Shown here piece after piece: positions 10,730-20,915 of a stretch of 36,663 nucleotides of DNA; within the stretch, counting starts at the first letter, position 1; each line of letters starts with the position of its first letter. Source of the stretch: Falciphora oryzae (Eukaryota > Ascomycota > Sordariomycetes > Magnaporthales > Magnaporthaceae); assembly GCA_000733355.1 (NCBI GenBank), contig JNVV01000059.1, forward strand, positions 45,138-81,800, in the 5' to 3' direction. Made by a program: the position numbers and the translations under genes. A model generated the notes under the pieces. That model saw only the letters and a program-made list of their open reading frames with translations. It had not been told where the DNA came from and searched no databases.

Positions 10730-11125
10730 TTTTATCGCGTATTCGAACGATATGTAAATTTTGCGCGTGTTGCCTGGTGGAGGATGAGGGTGAAAACGAA
10801 AGCGATAGCCTCGAAAAGTGTTTCATCATCGACGACTCTCTCGCCGGCGACTGAGACCAACCCCGACACCGTCGCGTGTCGCGCACCAGCAGTGGTAGTG
10901 GCGGTTGTGGAGGTGGTGATTCTAGTGGTGATTCCAGTGGTGACTCTAGCGGCGACAATCGCCGCCGCGATCGCAACCGACCCAAATCGATATCGCTTCG
11001 CCGCGAGCGCCACAGGTCAGCGTCATCTCCCCGCGATCGTGATCGCCCGCGCGCTTGGCATCCGCCGAAAACGATACCCGGCTACGAAACGACGCAGCAC
11101 GGAACTGAGGGCGACTGGGCTTGCT
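10730..11125 (+). pseudogene. Low-complexity ORF remnant with acidic and Arg/Ser-rich segments
   Basis: One plus-strand frame is open except for a TGA at 10852-10854. It encodes a Cys cluster (CKFCACC), an acidic stretch (EDEGENESDSLEKCFIIDD), three GDSS repeats made by 15-base units, and then an Arg-rich, RS-like segment (RRDRNRPKSISLRRERHR) before a stop near 11125. No family was recognised. The composition could suit a nucleic-acid-binding or gag-like protein, but this is a guess. The repeat at 10441 lies just upstream. Confidence 0.3.
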
Positions 11126-11254
11126 AATTGGGAGAGCAGCAGGTGGGCAAGCGAGCTTTGTATCATAGGCTGACTCTAAGATTGTGGGGCCGGAAGAAGA
11201 TGGAGATGGAATGGCCCCATGCCAACGCTTATCGTGTGCCTGGTACGCAGGGGG

Positions 11255-11421
11255 GTTTAGTGTTGCATCTGCCACGTCCTCATCTGCGAGAACGGGAAGA
11301 AGGAGCGGCAGCGACAGGTGCTGCGCGAAGGTGGAGGGCGGCCGCTGGTCGGCGAGGAGAGCGCGACGGCGTTTCCGGGCCCGACTGACAAGGAGGACTA
11401 CAATCCCGTCTACGTAGATTG
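11255..11421 (+). pseudogene. C-terminal tail, possibly of an MFS (Dal5-like) permease
   Basis: The frame reads LICENGKKERQRQVLREGGG, then EESATAFPGPTDKEDYNPVYVD, and stops near 11421. A cytoplasmic tail of the type NxxRxR...DLTDxEDxxFRY at the end of allantoate-permease-type MFS transporters has a similar layout, which is the only basis for the call. A stop upstream in the same frame and the absence of transmembrane helices show that only the end survives. Confidence 0.3.
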
Positions 11422-11719
11422 ATTATTATAGACGTGCAGGCACCTACAAGCTGTCGCAGCTAGCGATTATGCGCATTCTCGGTGTGTGAACTGGCGTCAT
11501 CTTGATTTTGGACCACGCTCATTACGGGTGTATTTCCACAGCTCCCGGAGGATCGAGCTCACCCCTTGGAGGCTGTCAACGCTCGACAAATAACAAATCT
11601 TCCGGACAGCGCCGTGTCCCCCCACCCACCCATATTGGCTGAACCTTGCGCTGGTCACCCCAACGATGCAGATGGCTGTGCTTCCTCCCAAATCTGCGCT
11701 TTACAGCTTAACCAGATTG

Positions 11720-12905
11720 CGCCCTGGCGCTGCAGATTCCAAATGCCTGCCTCTCCATTCAGCCACTTTCATTTCCACTCCTCTATTCACGCTCGTAGCC
11801 CTAATCGTGTGGCGGCTTAGCCCGTTGGTGGTATTCCTACTTGGCTCTTCTTCGCCACTATCGACGGCTTGTACCTGGGCTCGGCGCTCATCAAGGGCCC
11901 GACGGCGCCTGACTCACGCTGCTCGTCTCGGGCATCCTGGCCGCGCTGTTTCTGCTTTGGAGATTCGGCAAAGAGAACGAGTGGCGTGCCGAAGCTGAGG
12001 ACAGGTTCAAGCTCGGGACACTCGTCACCACGGCCCTGCCCAGCAGCAATGGCACAGGCGAAAAGCAGTACGGACCGAAAGTGTCACGGCATGTGGGGGG
12101 TCTCCCAGGCGCACGGGCCTGGCAGCAGATTAGATAAGCCCCTCCCAGGCAGATAGAGTGCACGGCACGCGCCCAGGCCTCTGGCCTCGATTTCTTCCCA
12201 ATACATCTCTCTTTTGGCCACCTTTTGCAGCCACCCTACCTGCCGTGATAGAAAGACTCCGAGCCGAATTCACCGGCGGGCGCAGGCGACAGTCATCCGC
12301 TCCGGCTCCCGGACAAATGGGGCGGTGACACGCTCTCATCCATCCGTGGCCTCGGCGTCTTTTTCGACAAGTCCGGGACCATGACCCCGACCGTGTTTAC
12401 GCAGTTCGTGACAAAATTCGTTGCCGTGCCCGAGTCCACCGTTTTCTTCCACCTGCACCCGGTCGAGATCCCGACGGTCCCGGATTCCGAGCGCTGCCTC
12501 GTTGCGCGTTTCAGGGAGATACCGGGCTGCTAACGCCGGACTCGCCGGACTTGTCTACGAGCAGGTGCGGGCCTTTGTTACCAGGAGCTCAAATGGCGCG
12601 AAGAGATGCTCCCCCTCGACTGCCGCTGCATTTTCCACCGGCTCCGAGGTCCAGGATGGCTTAACAAGGAGCACAGGTAGGGCCACTGACCAATCAAGGA
12701 ACGGGCCGGAGGGTAACCCTGACAGCATCGAAGAGCTGACACAAAGGAAGCTCAAATGCAGGCGCCAAGATCAGGGCTGAGCTGGTGGGGCTCGACAGGG
12801 CCTTTGCGACCAAGGTCATGTACATGCGGGCCTGGGCCGAGACGGGCTGGGCCGGAGGGCCGTGCTCAGCACGTTCCTCTGGATCAGGGACAACACGAGA
12901 GCCTA
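11720..12905 (+). pseudogene. HAK/KUP-type potassium transporter, C-terminal half, split by a solo LTR
   Basis: Three frames in turn give the late membrane helices and cytoplasmic domain of fungal HAK potassium transporters: FTLVALIVWRLSPLVVFL, WLFFATIDGLYLGSALIK, TLLVSGILAALFLLWRFGKE, and FKLGTLVTT before the LTR; then DKWGGDTLSSIRGLGVFFDK, VFTQFVTKF, VFFHLHPVEIPTVPD, GLDRAFATKV and LSTFLWIRDNTRA after it. Several frameshifts and at least one in-frame TGA (where a Trp is usual, before LTLLVSG) are present. The 169-base LTR at 12082-12250 with its duplicated GAAAG lies inside the gene; without the LTR and one GAAAG the local frame is continuous across the site. The N-terminal half is missing. 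Not functional. Confidence 0.85.
12077..12255 (+). mobile_element. Solo LTR, 169 bp, with GAAAG target duplication
   Basis: The element spans 12082-12250, begins TGTCACGGCA and ends TGCCGTGATA (imperfect inverted ends of LTR type). It is flanked by GAAAG at 12077-12081 and 12251-12255, a 5-bp duplication as expected for retroviral-type integrase. A sibling of 168 bp lies at 28468-28635 on the opposite strand, about 90 percent identical by eye. No internal region is present, so it arose by LTR-LTR recombination or is a very short non-autonomous unit. It interrupts the potassium-transporter relic. Confidence 0.85.
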
Positions 12906-13440
12906 TATACTTGGACGTCAAGGTTCTCTTCAATGTGGTGCAAAGACACCGCTTTCGAGCGGACGTGCCTATCAGTGGCGGATTCTACCAAGTTTACTGG
13001 CACGCCGGCTCGAAAACCCGCTCCGGCACCCCATACGTCGCCTTGTGCCTTCCGACTGGCAACTTCGACACAGTGGGCATATCAGGCTCTATTTACGACA
13101 CACCCCTGGTGCGTAGCATTCCCAAATGCTACCGCGCTCACACGCGAACGAATAAGATCCTGGGCTGGAACGAGGACTACCAAAATGGCGGCACAAAGGC
13201 TTCCCAGCGCAAATTCCCCTTCCTGTTTTTCACCGGTGACGTTCAGTTGCCTTCCGAAGGTAAACTTTCTATTCCCGTGAAAGGGAAGGTGCTTTCGTGG
13301 GTAGCCGCAAACGATATCCAACCACTCGACATTGCGGCGTTTGTGCGCGAGAATGACGTGCAGAACGATTTCCAGGACGCCGAGACCATGGACGTCTTCA
13401 CGATCGAGGCGGGTTGGCGAGACGCGCTCGACCGTCGAAT
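12906..13440 (+). other. Unassigned open segment
   Basis: After the transporter homology ends, the frame runs on to a stop at about 13456, through SGGFYQVYWHAGSKTRSGTP and VKGKVLSWVAANDIQPLDIA. The second piece faintly recalls NmrA-like NAD(P)-binding proteins, but no Rossmann motif is present and I do not assign it. Confidence 0.25.
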
Positions 13441-13592
13441 CCCTTCCTGCCCTTGAGGTTGGGAAATACGGTGGTGGTCTGCGCGCCGTGGCCCAAGAAG
13501 TGGATATAGACGAGGTCGCTCCGGGTCGCGCTGTCGAGGGCCCATTTAAACGCGCCGAGGACGTTGTCGTACGTCGGGATCTAGGGGCTTGT
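13440..13592 (-). pseudogene. Peptidase C14 caspase-like domain fragment
   Basis: On the minus strand, after a possible acceptor CTAG, the translation reads IPTYDNVLGAFKWALDSAT, then DLVYIHFLGHGAQTTTVFP, and LKGRKGFDGRA. This is the segment around the catalytic histidine of fungal caspase-domain (C14) proteins, where the usual motif is HFSGHG. The frame is lost on both sides, and the catalytic cysteine region is absent. Only about 50 residues survive. Confidence 0.65.
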
Positions 13593-13619
13593 TGACTGAT
13601 GTCTTTTCTCGATATAAAT

Positions 13620-14237
13620 CTATAGCTGGTAAATGGCCATAAACAAATCTTAGGGGGGGACACGGTCCGGTGGATTCGGCCGGCACGGCTTTGGACTATT
13701 AAAAAGAGATGGAGGATGACAAGCCGACTCGAAGCATCCTGGCGCAGAATATTTCCCGGTGAGTCGGCGGCGCGCAAACTTACTATATAGGGCGCGCGAA
13801 AATCCCTGTAATACATCTTTTGCCGTCTTATGAGTTTTAAGCGAATGCCGCGTGGTTAAGGTCCGAGATGGTGCTCGACGGCGGGAGGGGCCGAAATTAA
13901 AAAGCCCACTCCCGCCTGCTGGCTCTAAAAACCCGCACTAAAGCTAAAGCATCGACCCGGCAAAAAGTGGCGGCAAGTTCCTGGCTGCATATAAACACGC
14001 GCGCACGGGCTAGGACTCGCTTGCCGCATCCACTCTATTTAAGGCTTCGTGAATTCTGCACCCGGGTAGCCATGGCCGCCGCCTAGCGCACACTTTTCCA
14101 GAAGTCCCGAAAAAGACTGATACATGGCCTCCATCTTCCTTCATCAAGTCATTCTGCTACATCCCACCGGCAATGCGCGCGTGGCGCTACAATGGCTCTA
14201 CCATGGCGCGAGGATAAGTACCCAAATGGAGCTATTT
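13620..14237. other. Intergenic, downstream of the P450
   Basis: No gene recognised. The stretch should include the P450 3' untranslated region on the minus strand. It has local A-rich and GC-rich patches and no clear repeat. Confidence 0.5.
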
Positions 14238-16053
14238 TCAAGCGCGCTTGCGGCGGGTGATGAGCACGGGAATATCGGTCTGGAAGACGAACCAGGCAGC
14301 ACGGTACTTCCACTCGTGATCCGCGTCCTTGAGCTTGATCTAACGCGGGGGGTTGGGCGAAAGCAAGTCGTGTTAGCCACCACTAGTTAACCATCAAGGC
14401 GGTGGTCGAGGCAACAGCAGCAGGACAGATAGGGGGCGGACTCACGTCGTAAACGCTGTATATGGTGGCCAGGAACTTGAAAATCTCCATCCAGGCCAGA
14501 TACCTCCCGGTGCACATCCTCTTGCCGTAGCCAAAGACAAAGTCGAGCGTGCTGACCATCTTGCGGCTGCGCGCGTCGAAATCGTCGTCGGACTCGCCGT
14601 CGCGGCGCAGCCACCGCTCCGGGTGGAATTCCATAACGTCCTCGGGGCCGAAGATGGGCTCGTTCTTCATAATGACCGAGGGGTCCATGGCCACCCTGGC
14701 GTCGGCGGGGATGAACCGCCCGTCCGGCAGGGTGAGGCCCTCCTTGGGCGCGATGCGCTCGATGGTCTGCGAAACGCCGGGGTTGATGCGCATGGTCTCC
14801 CTGACCACGGCCGTCAGGTAGGTGAGGCCGGAAACATCCTTGAACCTGGCCGGGAGGGAAGGGAGGCCCGCGCCGTCCAGCTCGGCCTGGAGGCGCTCGT
14901 AGCAACTGGGGTTTTTGGACAGGTGGTACATGGAGGCGCGGAGTACGGAGGCGGTCGTATCGCCGCCGGCGAGCATATTAAAAAGCGAGTACTGGAGAAC
15001 ATGGTTGTCGTCCACAATTTCCGGGTGCGTCTCCTTCAACCGGAGGAACTTGTCTACGTAGGTCTCGGGGCGGCCGTTGTTGCTGCTATCCGACTCGGGG
15101 TTCTCCTTGGCGGCGGCCTTCTTCTGCGTGTACTCAGCGAGCTTCATGTAGGCCACGCCGATGCTCGTGGAGGCCTGCGGCGGGCCGATGCGGACGATGG
15201 GGTTCTTGTCCAGCCAGTTGTCAAGCCAGGGAATTTGAGAGATCTGACGCGATGCGACAAGCGATGGTCAACGCGAGTGACACGCAAACGAGGGTTTGGG
15301 GTTAAAGTCTTACGGCGGAGAAGTAGTACACCCCCACGGTTGAGGCGTGGATAAAGTTAACAATGTCGTCCTGCTTATCCATGAAGCCCATGTGCTCGCC
15401 GTAGGTGATGTTAAACATGGCATCCCAGGCCCACCAGGTCATCCAGTCGTCCCACTTGCAAACGACGCCCTTGTCGGTGTACTGCGCGTCAAATTTTTTC
15501 ATCAGATACTCAAGTGACTCGTCGACAAGAGGCTCGACCTCCTGGACTTTTGAAAGGCTGTACAGCGGCTTGACGGGCTTATTGGCGGCGGTGTGGTAGG
15601 CCTCGTCCGTGGTGTTGAACAGGCTGGAGATCCGCTTGCCGTCCACAAGGGCTTCATTGGGCTTGTACATCTCGGACTATTTTTTTTTTTTTTGTCAGCA
15701 CACGCCATCAGCCACGCACGCTATTCTGCCCGCTTGGCTGGCTCTCTAACCTTTTGCCAAATCCCCTTGGTCGTGAACACAACCCTGATCATGTTGGGGT
15801 CGTTCAGCATGACGGTGTTGGGGCCGATGCGCACGGCCGAACCGTAAGTCTTGTGCCATGCGAGATGCTCGAGGTCGATGCGGCCCATCCAGGTCCGGAA
15901 GGCGCGGTAGGCATTGGTGAACTTTGCCGCTACGGGTCCGGGGAAGCGGCTAAGGCGCGAGAGGCACAGCGTGTGAAACACGCTGATGGTGACTATTCCG
16001 GCCAGCAGCACGGCCCCGAGCTGCAGGCCAGGTACGAGAGATAACACACCCAT
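14238..16053 (-). CDS. Cytochrome P450 monooxygenase (E-class, microsomal)
   Basis: Four exons, 15751-16053, 15314-15676, 14446-15243 and 14238-14339, all with GT...AG introns in phase 0, give 521 residues with no interruption. The N-terminus has one membrane anchor (VPGLQLGAVLLAGIVTISVF) followed by RFPGP, so ER anchoring is expected. The I-helix oxygen-binding motif AGGDTT is at 314-319, the ExxR motif ETMR at 371-374, and the heme-binding signature FGYGKRMCTG at 459-468 with Cys466 as axial ligand. Overall layout resembles pisatin-demethylase-like and benzoate-hydroxylase-like fungal P450s; the CYP family and substrate cannot be fixed by eye. The second intron from the start contains a run of A before its acceptor. 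No reductase or pathway partner lies next to it. All catalytic motifs are present, so it is probably active. Confidence 0.93.
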
Positions 16054-16868
16054 GGTTGCCGTGTTGCGTCAGCACTAGGAGTCCGGACTGGCTTACCGAA
16101 CGTAGGTACCGTGGAGAGTGCTTATTTCTTCCCACGTGGCGATCGGGGAAGCGAGACGGCGCCTTGTCAAGGCCATGTCCTGTGTCTGTGTCCCGTGCGG
16201 GATGGGTGGTGTTAAATGCACAAGATCTGAAGAAAAAGGGAAGGCAAGGGAGAGAGGGGAGGAGGAGAAGAGGGGAGGGCCCGCTAGCTCACCCGCGGGG
16301 GGGCGGCCGACCCACAAGCTCCACCGTCGAGTCCTTATTTCGGATCATTGCTGCCGTTTCCGCGGCAAGAGATATGATAGCATAAAAAACAAAAGGAACA
16401 CGAGACGGCACCCTAGGGCTATAGTAGGCACTTTAGCGGAAGCTACATACCCCGCCCGCGCTTGAGCACGTATTTGGGGGCGGAAATTCCCGCACCAAGC
16501 AGTTTCTTTTTTCTCCGAGCTGCATCATGGGTGGGGCTGGAAGCGGTAACTTTGGCTGGGGAATGGCCTCCACATGGCTGAGCCTGCTCACCGGTGCATA
16601 ACGTTCCGGGCGGCGAGCAGGCGGGCGGCAGCGGCATTGCCCGGTGGATTTCAACAATAAGCGGAGTCCTGATTAAAGGTTTAAGGATCGGAGCCATACG
16701 ACACTCGACCAGACAAGAGCGAGGAAAAACCTTGGGAAATGAATAATGTTCTGCGTTATGCCAGCCAGGTGCGCGCAAGAGTGGATTATTGTAGGTAAGA
16801 AGAGGGCCCAAAGCAACAGACCATCCTCATAATTTGGGGCCCTGCCCTTGGCAGTTTAAAAAGAAAAC
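16054..16868. other. P450 upstream region
   Basis: No gene recognised. Contains purine-rich tracts (about 16230-16280). It presumably holds the P450 promoter on the minus strand, but no TATA element is convincing. Confidence 0.5.
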
Positions 16869-17465
16869 TGTAACAGGCCTTCGCCCTACTATAGCCAGCT
16901 ACAGCAGTNNNNNNNNNNNNNNNNNNNNNNNNNNNNNNNNNNNNNNNNNNNNNNNNNNNNNNNNNNNNNNNNNNNNNNNNNNNNNNNNNNNNNNNNNNNN
17001 NNNNNNNNNNNNNNNNNNNNNNAAGGTCCAGCAGTTCAACAGTCGTATTGTTGCAGGGCTCAACATGTCTATGGTGATGGTAGAAACAGAAAACGATAGC
17101 TTACCCTCCCGACCTCCTTCACAGGGGGTCCCTCGGGCCCTCCTTATGCTCTGGCCCTCCGGCCGTCCTTCGGCTGTCGTCGGCACGCCTCCTCCTCCGT
17201 GGCGTCCGTCGGGGCCTGTCTTTCGGTTGTCATCGGCACGCTGCTTCCTCCGCGGCGTCCGTTCGGGGCCGGATATGTTTCGTCCCTTTTAGGGTTCCGG
17301 GCCGGGCTGATCTGCGGCCGGTGCGCGTGTCGTAGAGTCAAAACTCTTTTGATCCGCACATCCGTCAGGGCTTGTGCCCCTCCGGCTACCACCTGGAGCC
17401 CTCCCTTGAGGCCACCGGTGGCGTCCCCTAAGGCTGCTGGCCACGGTTCTGTGTGGAGTGTTACA
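16869..17465 (+). mobile_element. LTR of the same family as 18721-19246, with an assembly gap inside
   Basis: Begins TGTAACAGGCC and ends GTGTTACA, with perfect 7-base inverted ends (TGTAACA/TGTTACA). The first 40 bases match the first 40 of the copy at 18721; after the gap (16909-17022, all N) the rest matches to the end, about 90 percent by eye. The flanks are AAAAC and GATTT, so no 5-bp duplication. Because the gap sits inside the LTR, the true content is unknown: it may hide only about 45 missing LTR bases or a whole retroelement between two LTRs. Confidence 0.8.
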
Positions 17466-17629
17466 GATTTGGCCTTGTAGCAAACAGTGCCCACGCCCAC
17501 AAAAGTCTGTCTCAGGCTAAGGGGTTGTTTTTGGAGATATAGTTTCGTAGGGGATGGCGGAGAAGTGTTTTCGAGTAAAATGAAGTTGCTACTATCGTTA
17601 TATTTTATCACATCGCTAACCCTTAAGTT

Positions 17630-18355
17630 TTAATCCGCTATTAGATGGTAACTGCGCAGGATGGAGGCGATCCGCGCATTATCGGCGCCTAGCTCGAGTG
17701 TTTCGGAGCTATAAAGGCCGGAACGGTCAAAAACCCAAAGCTCGACCACCGACTCGTGGATGTAGAAGGCGTGCAGGAAGAGCCTCGTGGGCCGGCTGGC
17801 GAAGACCCTGCGAGCGTACCCGCCAAGCCCAAGGAGGCCAGCCTGATAGCGGGTAGAGGCTTCTCGGCACACCTGGCCAATAACCTGTACGTCACGCCAG
17901 CAGTGCTTCGCGTGAGGATCGAACTTGGGCGAGCATGTGAGGAGGTATGTGGTCCCGGGGCGGGACGGAGTCGCGCCAATTGTGTGCCAGACACCTCGAA
18001 AACCTTCCCCCTCCTCTTGGGTGAAAATCGAGAACCACTCGGGGAAAGAGTCCGGCGATAAAGGGGCAGAGCACGAAGGATGGCTCCCAACGGCTGACGC
18101 GGGGGAGTGTGAATTGAACCGATCAAAGTATTTGCGGATAAAGCCTCGAACGGGTCCGTGGATTTCACCGCCGATGTCCTTAAGAACATCAGCTGTCATT
18201 GTACTGAAGGTATCGCTAGCCATGATGGAGAACGAGGGCGAAAGGATGTGTGAGGATGAGCTCCATGCCCCGTTCGTGCTTCGAACCTCCCCTTCTATTT
18301 TAAGCCGAACCCAGGCGTCCATCCCACGTGACTTCAGCTGCATGAGCATATTCAT
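17630..18355 (-). pseudogene. FunK1-type fungal protein kinase, N-terminal fragment
   Basis: A 241-residue minus-strand frame from ATG 18355 ends at TAA 17630. It carries the landmarks of the region before the kinase core of fungal FunK1 proteins: HCWRDVQVIGQV, then YARRVFASRPTRLFLHAFYI, and VVELWVFDRSGLYS. Family members usually go on to a kinase domain several hundred residues long, with a conserved HRDxSxxN-type loop. Here the frame stops just after SYHLIAD and no kinase core follows, and LTR 16869-17465 lies only about 165 bases downstream. The upstream start is also earlier than normal for a complete protein of this family. I consider it a truncated copy; a short expressed protein cannot be excluded. 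Confidence 0.7.
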
Positions 18356-18359
18356 GGGC

Positions 18360-18715
18360 CGTGTCTGGCCGGGTTACCTCCGGCCAGCTGCGCCTCGAAG
18401 CCCCTGAATTCGCCCCAAAGGCTGCAAGCAACCCCCAAATGGGTATGCTGCTGGGCCTCTTGGGAAACCTCGGGTTAGCGTCAACTGCTAGGAGTTTTGA
18501 TAGCCAATATCACGTCTAGCCCTTGCTGGTTTGGCGCTTACTGCCTGTACGATTAGGCGGGAACGATCTTTAACATTTAGCGCCTGTACAGTTGGGGCAT
18601 TTTTTGACGCTTGACGCCTTGGTAGTTGTGACAGCGGGATAACGTGACACCAATGGGCTTGTAGCTGTTTGGAGAAATGCGCTTGTTGCTTGTTGGCTTC
18701 TCGGTGAGCGTATCG
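18360..18715. other. Intergenic, nothing recognised
   Basis: No gene or repeat recognised. A short near-duplication TCGGTGAGCG / TCGGTGAGTG lies at its right end, beside the LTR insertion site. Confidence 0.5.
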
Positions 18716-19251
18716 GTGAGTGTGACAGGCCTCCGCCCTACTATAGCCAGCTACAGTAGTGTCAGGCCTGGAAAAGGGGGGTTCCCGCAGGGAGGTCTCA
18801 AAGGTCCAGCAGCTCAACAGTCGTATTCGTCAAAACTCAACAAGTTTGTATTGATGGTAAAAACAGAAACGATAGCTTGCCCTCCGGACCTCCTTCACAG
18901 GGGGTCTCTCGGGCCCTCCTTATGCTCTGGCCTTCCGGCCGTCCTTCGGCTGTCGTCGGCGCGCCTCCTCCTCCGTGGCGTCCGTCGGGGCCTGCCTTTC
19001 GGTTGTTATCGGCACACTGCCTCCTCCGCGGCGTCCGTCGGAGCCGGATGTGTTTCGTCCCTCTTAGGGTTCCGGGCCGGGCTGATCTGCGGGGGCTGAT
19101 CGGCGCGCGTGTCGCAAAGTCAAACTCTCCTGATCCGCACATCCGTCAGGGCTTGCGCCCCTCCGGCTACCACCCGGAGGCCTCCCTTGTGGTCACCGGT
19201 GGCGTCCCCTACGGCTGCTGGCCATGGTTCTGTGTGGGGTGTTACAGTGAG
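18716..19251 (+). mobile_element. Solo LTR, 526 bp, with GTGAG target duplication
   Basis: The element 18721-19246 begins TGTGACAGGCC and ends GGTGTTACA. It is flanked by GTGAG at 18716-18720 and 19247-19251, the 5-bp duplication expected of LTR retrotransposons. It shares its whole length with the gapped copy at 16869-17465. It carries pyrimidine-rich tracts and a direct repeat of a TCCTCCGYGGCGTCCGTCGG-like unit (about 18970 and 19021). No internal coding region is present. Confidence 0.9.
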
Positions 19252-19454
19252 CTTGGTAGAAAGTCCAAGTGCCATGTTGGGCAAGGGAGTGGCCGTCCTG
19301 GATTTGGAGATATAAAGGGGTTAGATTTTCGCGATTCCAGGACAATCACCCTCTCAGCTCATCCTACCCACAAACCAAATATTTCCTCGACACCTTTTCA
19401 CTTTTGTATTCACAAACCTTACTCTTCGCATCCCAACCATCAATCGCGCCGGTA

Positions 19455-20238
19455 ATGGCTGTCATCCTTGACACCTTGCTGTCCTCCAGCATCTACAATT
19501 CGCTGCCTCATATCCATGAGGTCTTCAAAGTCCCCGATGACCACGCCAAAGACCTTGAAGACCTTCGCGGGCTCCTCGCCAAGCACAAGACTTCCAAGGA
19601 GGTCACCATTCGGCTGATCCATAAGCACTTCGACACCCGCGAGGACGAGGTCATGGTCTTCGGCAAGATGTCGGTCCCGGGACACGGTATGGTTCAGACC
19701 ATGAAGCCTGTGCGCTCGGATAGCAGCACCAAGCTTCGAGGGATTCACTAATTCGTAGACCAAGCGGGAAACCTTCAGGCATTCGAGTACTCCAACAGCG
19801 ATGCCCGGCATCCAGCATTTTCTCGACGAGTTCGCCCAGACCGTCGCACAGCGCGGGCTACAGCGCAAATTCGGTCTCAAGCTGAACTTCGACGAGGATC
19901 TCGAAAACACAAGCTGGAACGAGTTCGAGTTCCCTCAGCAGCGCAGCACCATCATGCTCCAGGATGGAATGCCGATGCCGGCCGATGTCTTTGACTGCGA
20001 GGTGAACACGGAGTGGAAGGCCATATTCAATGAGCACCCCCGGACTTGCAAGCATACAACGACCTGCAGACATGGAAACACCCAGTGCAAGCACTGCAGA
20101 CACTGCACGCGACACGACGAAGCGGACGGCAACCCCCAGGACGGTCTTGGTGGTGACCTTCTCTTGGCAGGACAAAAGGTGCTGCCCGGAACGCCGATCC
20201 ACGATATTGTCAAGGCCGTCTTCTTGACAGCTCACTAG
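19455..20238 (+). pseudogene. Conserved fungal protein of unknown function, nonsense and frameshift
   Basis: ATG 19455 starts a good frame (HIHEVFKVPDDHAKDLEDLR, then VTIRLIHKHFDTREDEVMVF) that hits TAA at 19749-19751. Past that stop the same frame continues sensibly for about 15 codons (FVDQAGNLQAFEYSN), then shifts by one base near 19800 into a second frame (HFLDEFAQTVAQRGLQRKFG, FPQQRSTIMLQDGMP, VNTEWKAIF). That frame ends at 20238 and contains a Cys/His-rich segment (CKHTTTCRHGNTQCKHCRHC) that could bind metal. I believe this is a widespread uncharacterised ascomycete family with no known function. The LTR at 18721 lies about 200 bases upstream of the start and may have displaced the promoter. 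Confidence 0.6.
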
Positions 20239-20915
20239 TGGTTCCCTTGTCGGGAAGGAGGTGAATCCCCTGCGTGCACCGGGGCTGAGCAAGCCCTATA
20301 AACTCACTACAGCCCTCGTTCTTGTCCCACAGATGCTCGGTCCATTACGATGGTACCGAGGTGTCCGGTGATGATGTTCTAGGATACCTGCGCGGCGTTA
20401 CATATAAGGCTAAAGGGTTTCATAATCTCCGCGTCACTTTCTTTTTTTTTGTTCGGCTTTTATTTGATTCCAAGACAGACTTTCGTTCCATCCTCTCCTT
20501 GCACCTTCTTTGTCACTTGCACACCTAGGCAGCAATACCACCACGTCTATTACCTCCCTCTAGGTAGGGGACTTACCATGCATACTGTATTATTGTGAGC
20601 CGAAACGGAAGAATCACAGGGGACACAAACTGCGCATGACATGAGTGTATCGCAGCTTTGTCAGGGGCTTGATTAGCTGACATGACAAAATCCCGATCGC
20701 CGGTCTGCATCCCTGCTTCCACCTGTACAAAGAGCGCGACCAAAAGACAGCTGCGCAGCAATAAGTCCAATTTCCCTGAATAAAAATCAAGACCTTGATA
20801 CAAAGATCCCCAGTCGTGAGCCAAAATACAATTGTCAACCGAACAGTAGTATATGCCTGCTTTCAACTAACGCGTCGGAACCTTCGTTCCCTGCGCTCGA
20901 CGAATCGCTTCTCAT
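20239..20915. other. Intergenic, downstream of the Hsp70-like gene
   Basis: No gene recognised. It is relatively AT-rich with a T run near 20445, and includes the probable 3' untranslated region of the minus-strand Hsp70-like gene. Confidence 0.5.

Noticed and set aside
12906..13440. NmrA-like oxidoreductase call
   Set aside because: Only a short stretch is vaguely similar and no dinucleotide-binding motif is visible.
14623..15354. Long plus-strand frame of 243 codons
   Set aside because: Antisense to the P450, whose motifs and introns are unambiguous.
8179..16053. Biosynthetic gene cluster formed by the peroxidase and the P450
   Set aside because: They are about 5 kb apart with only relics between, and no backbone synthase, transporter or regulator is intact nearby.
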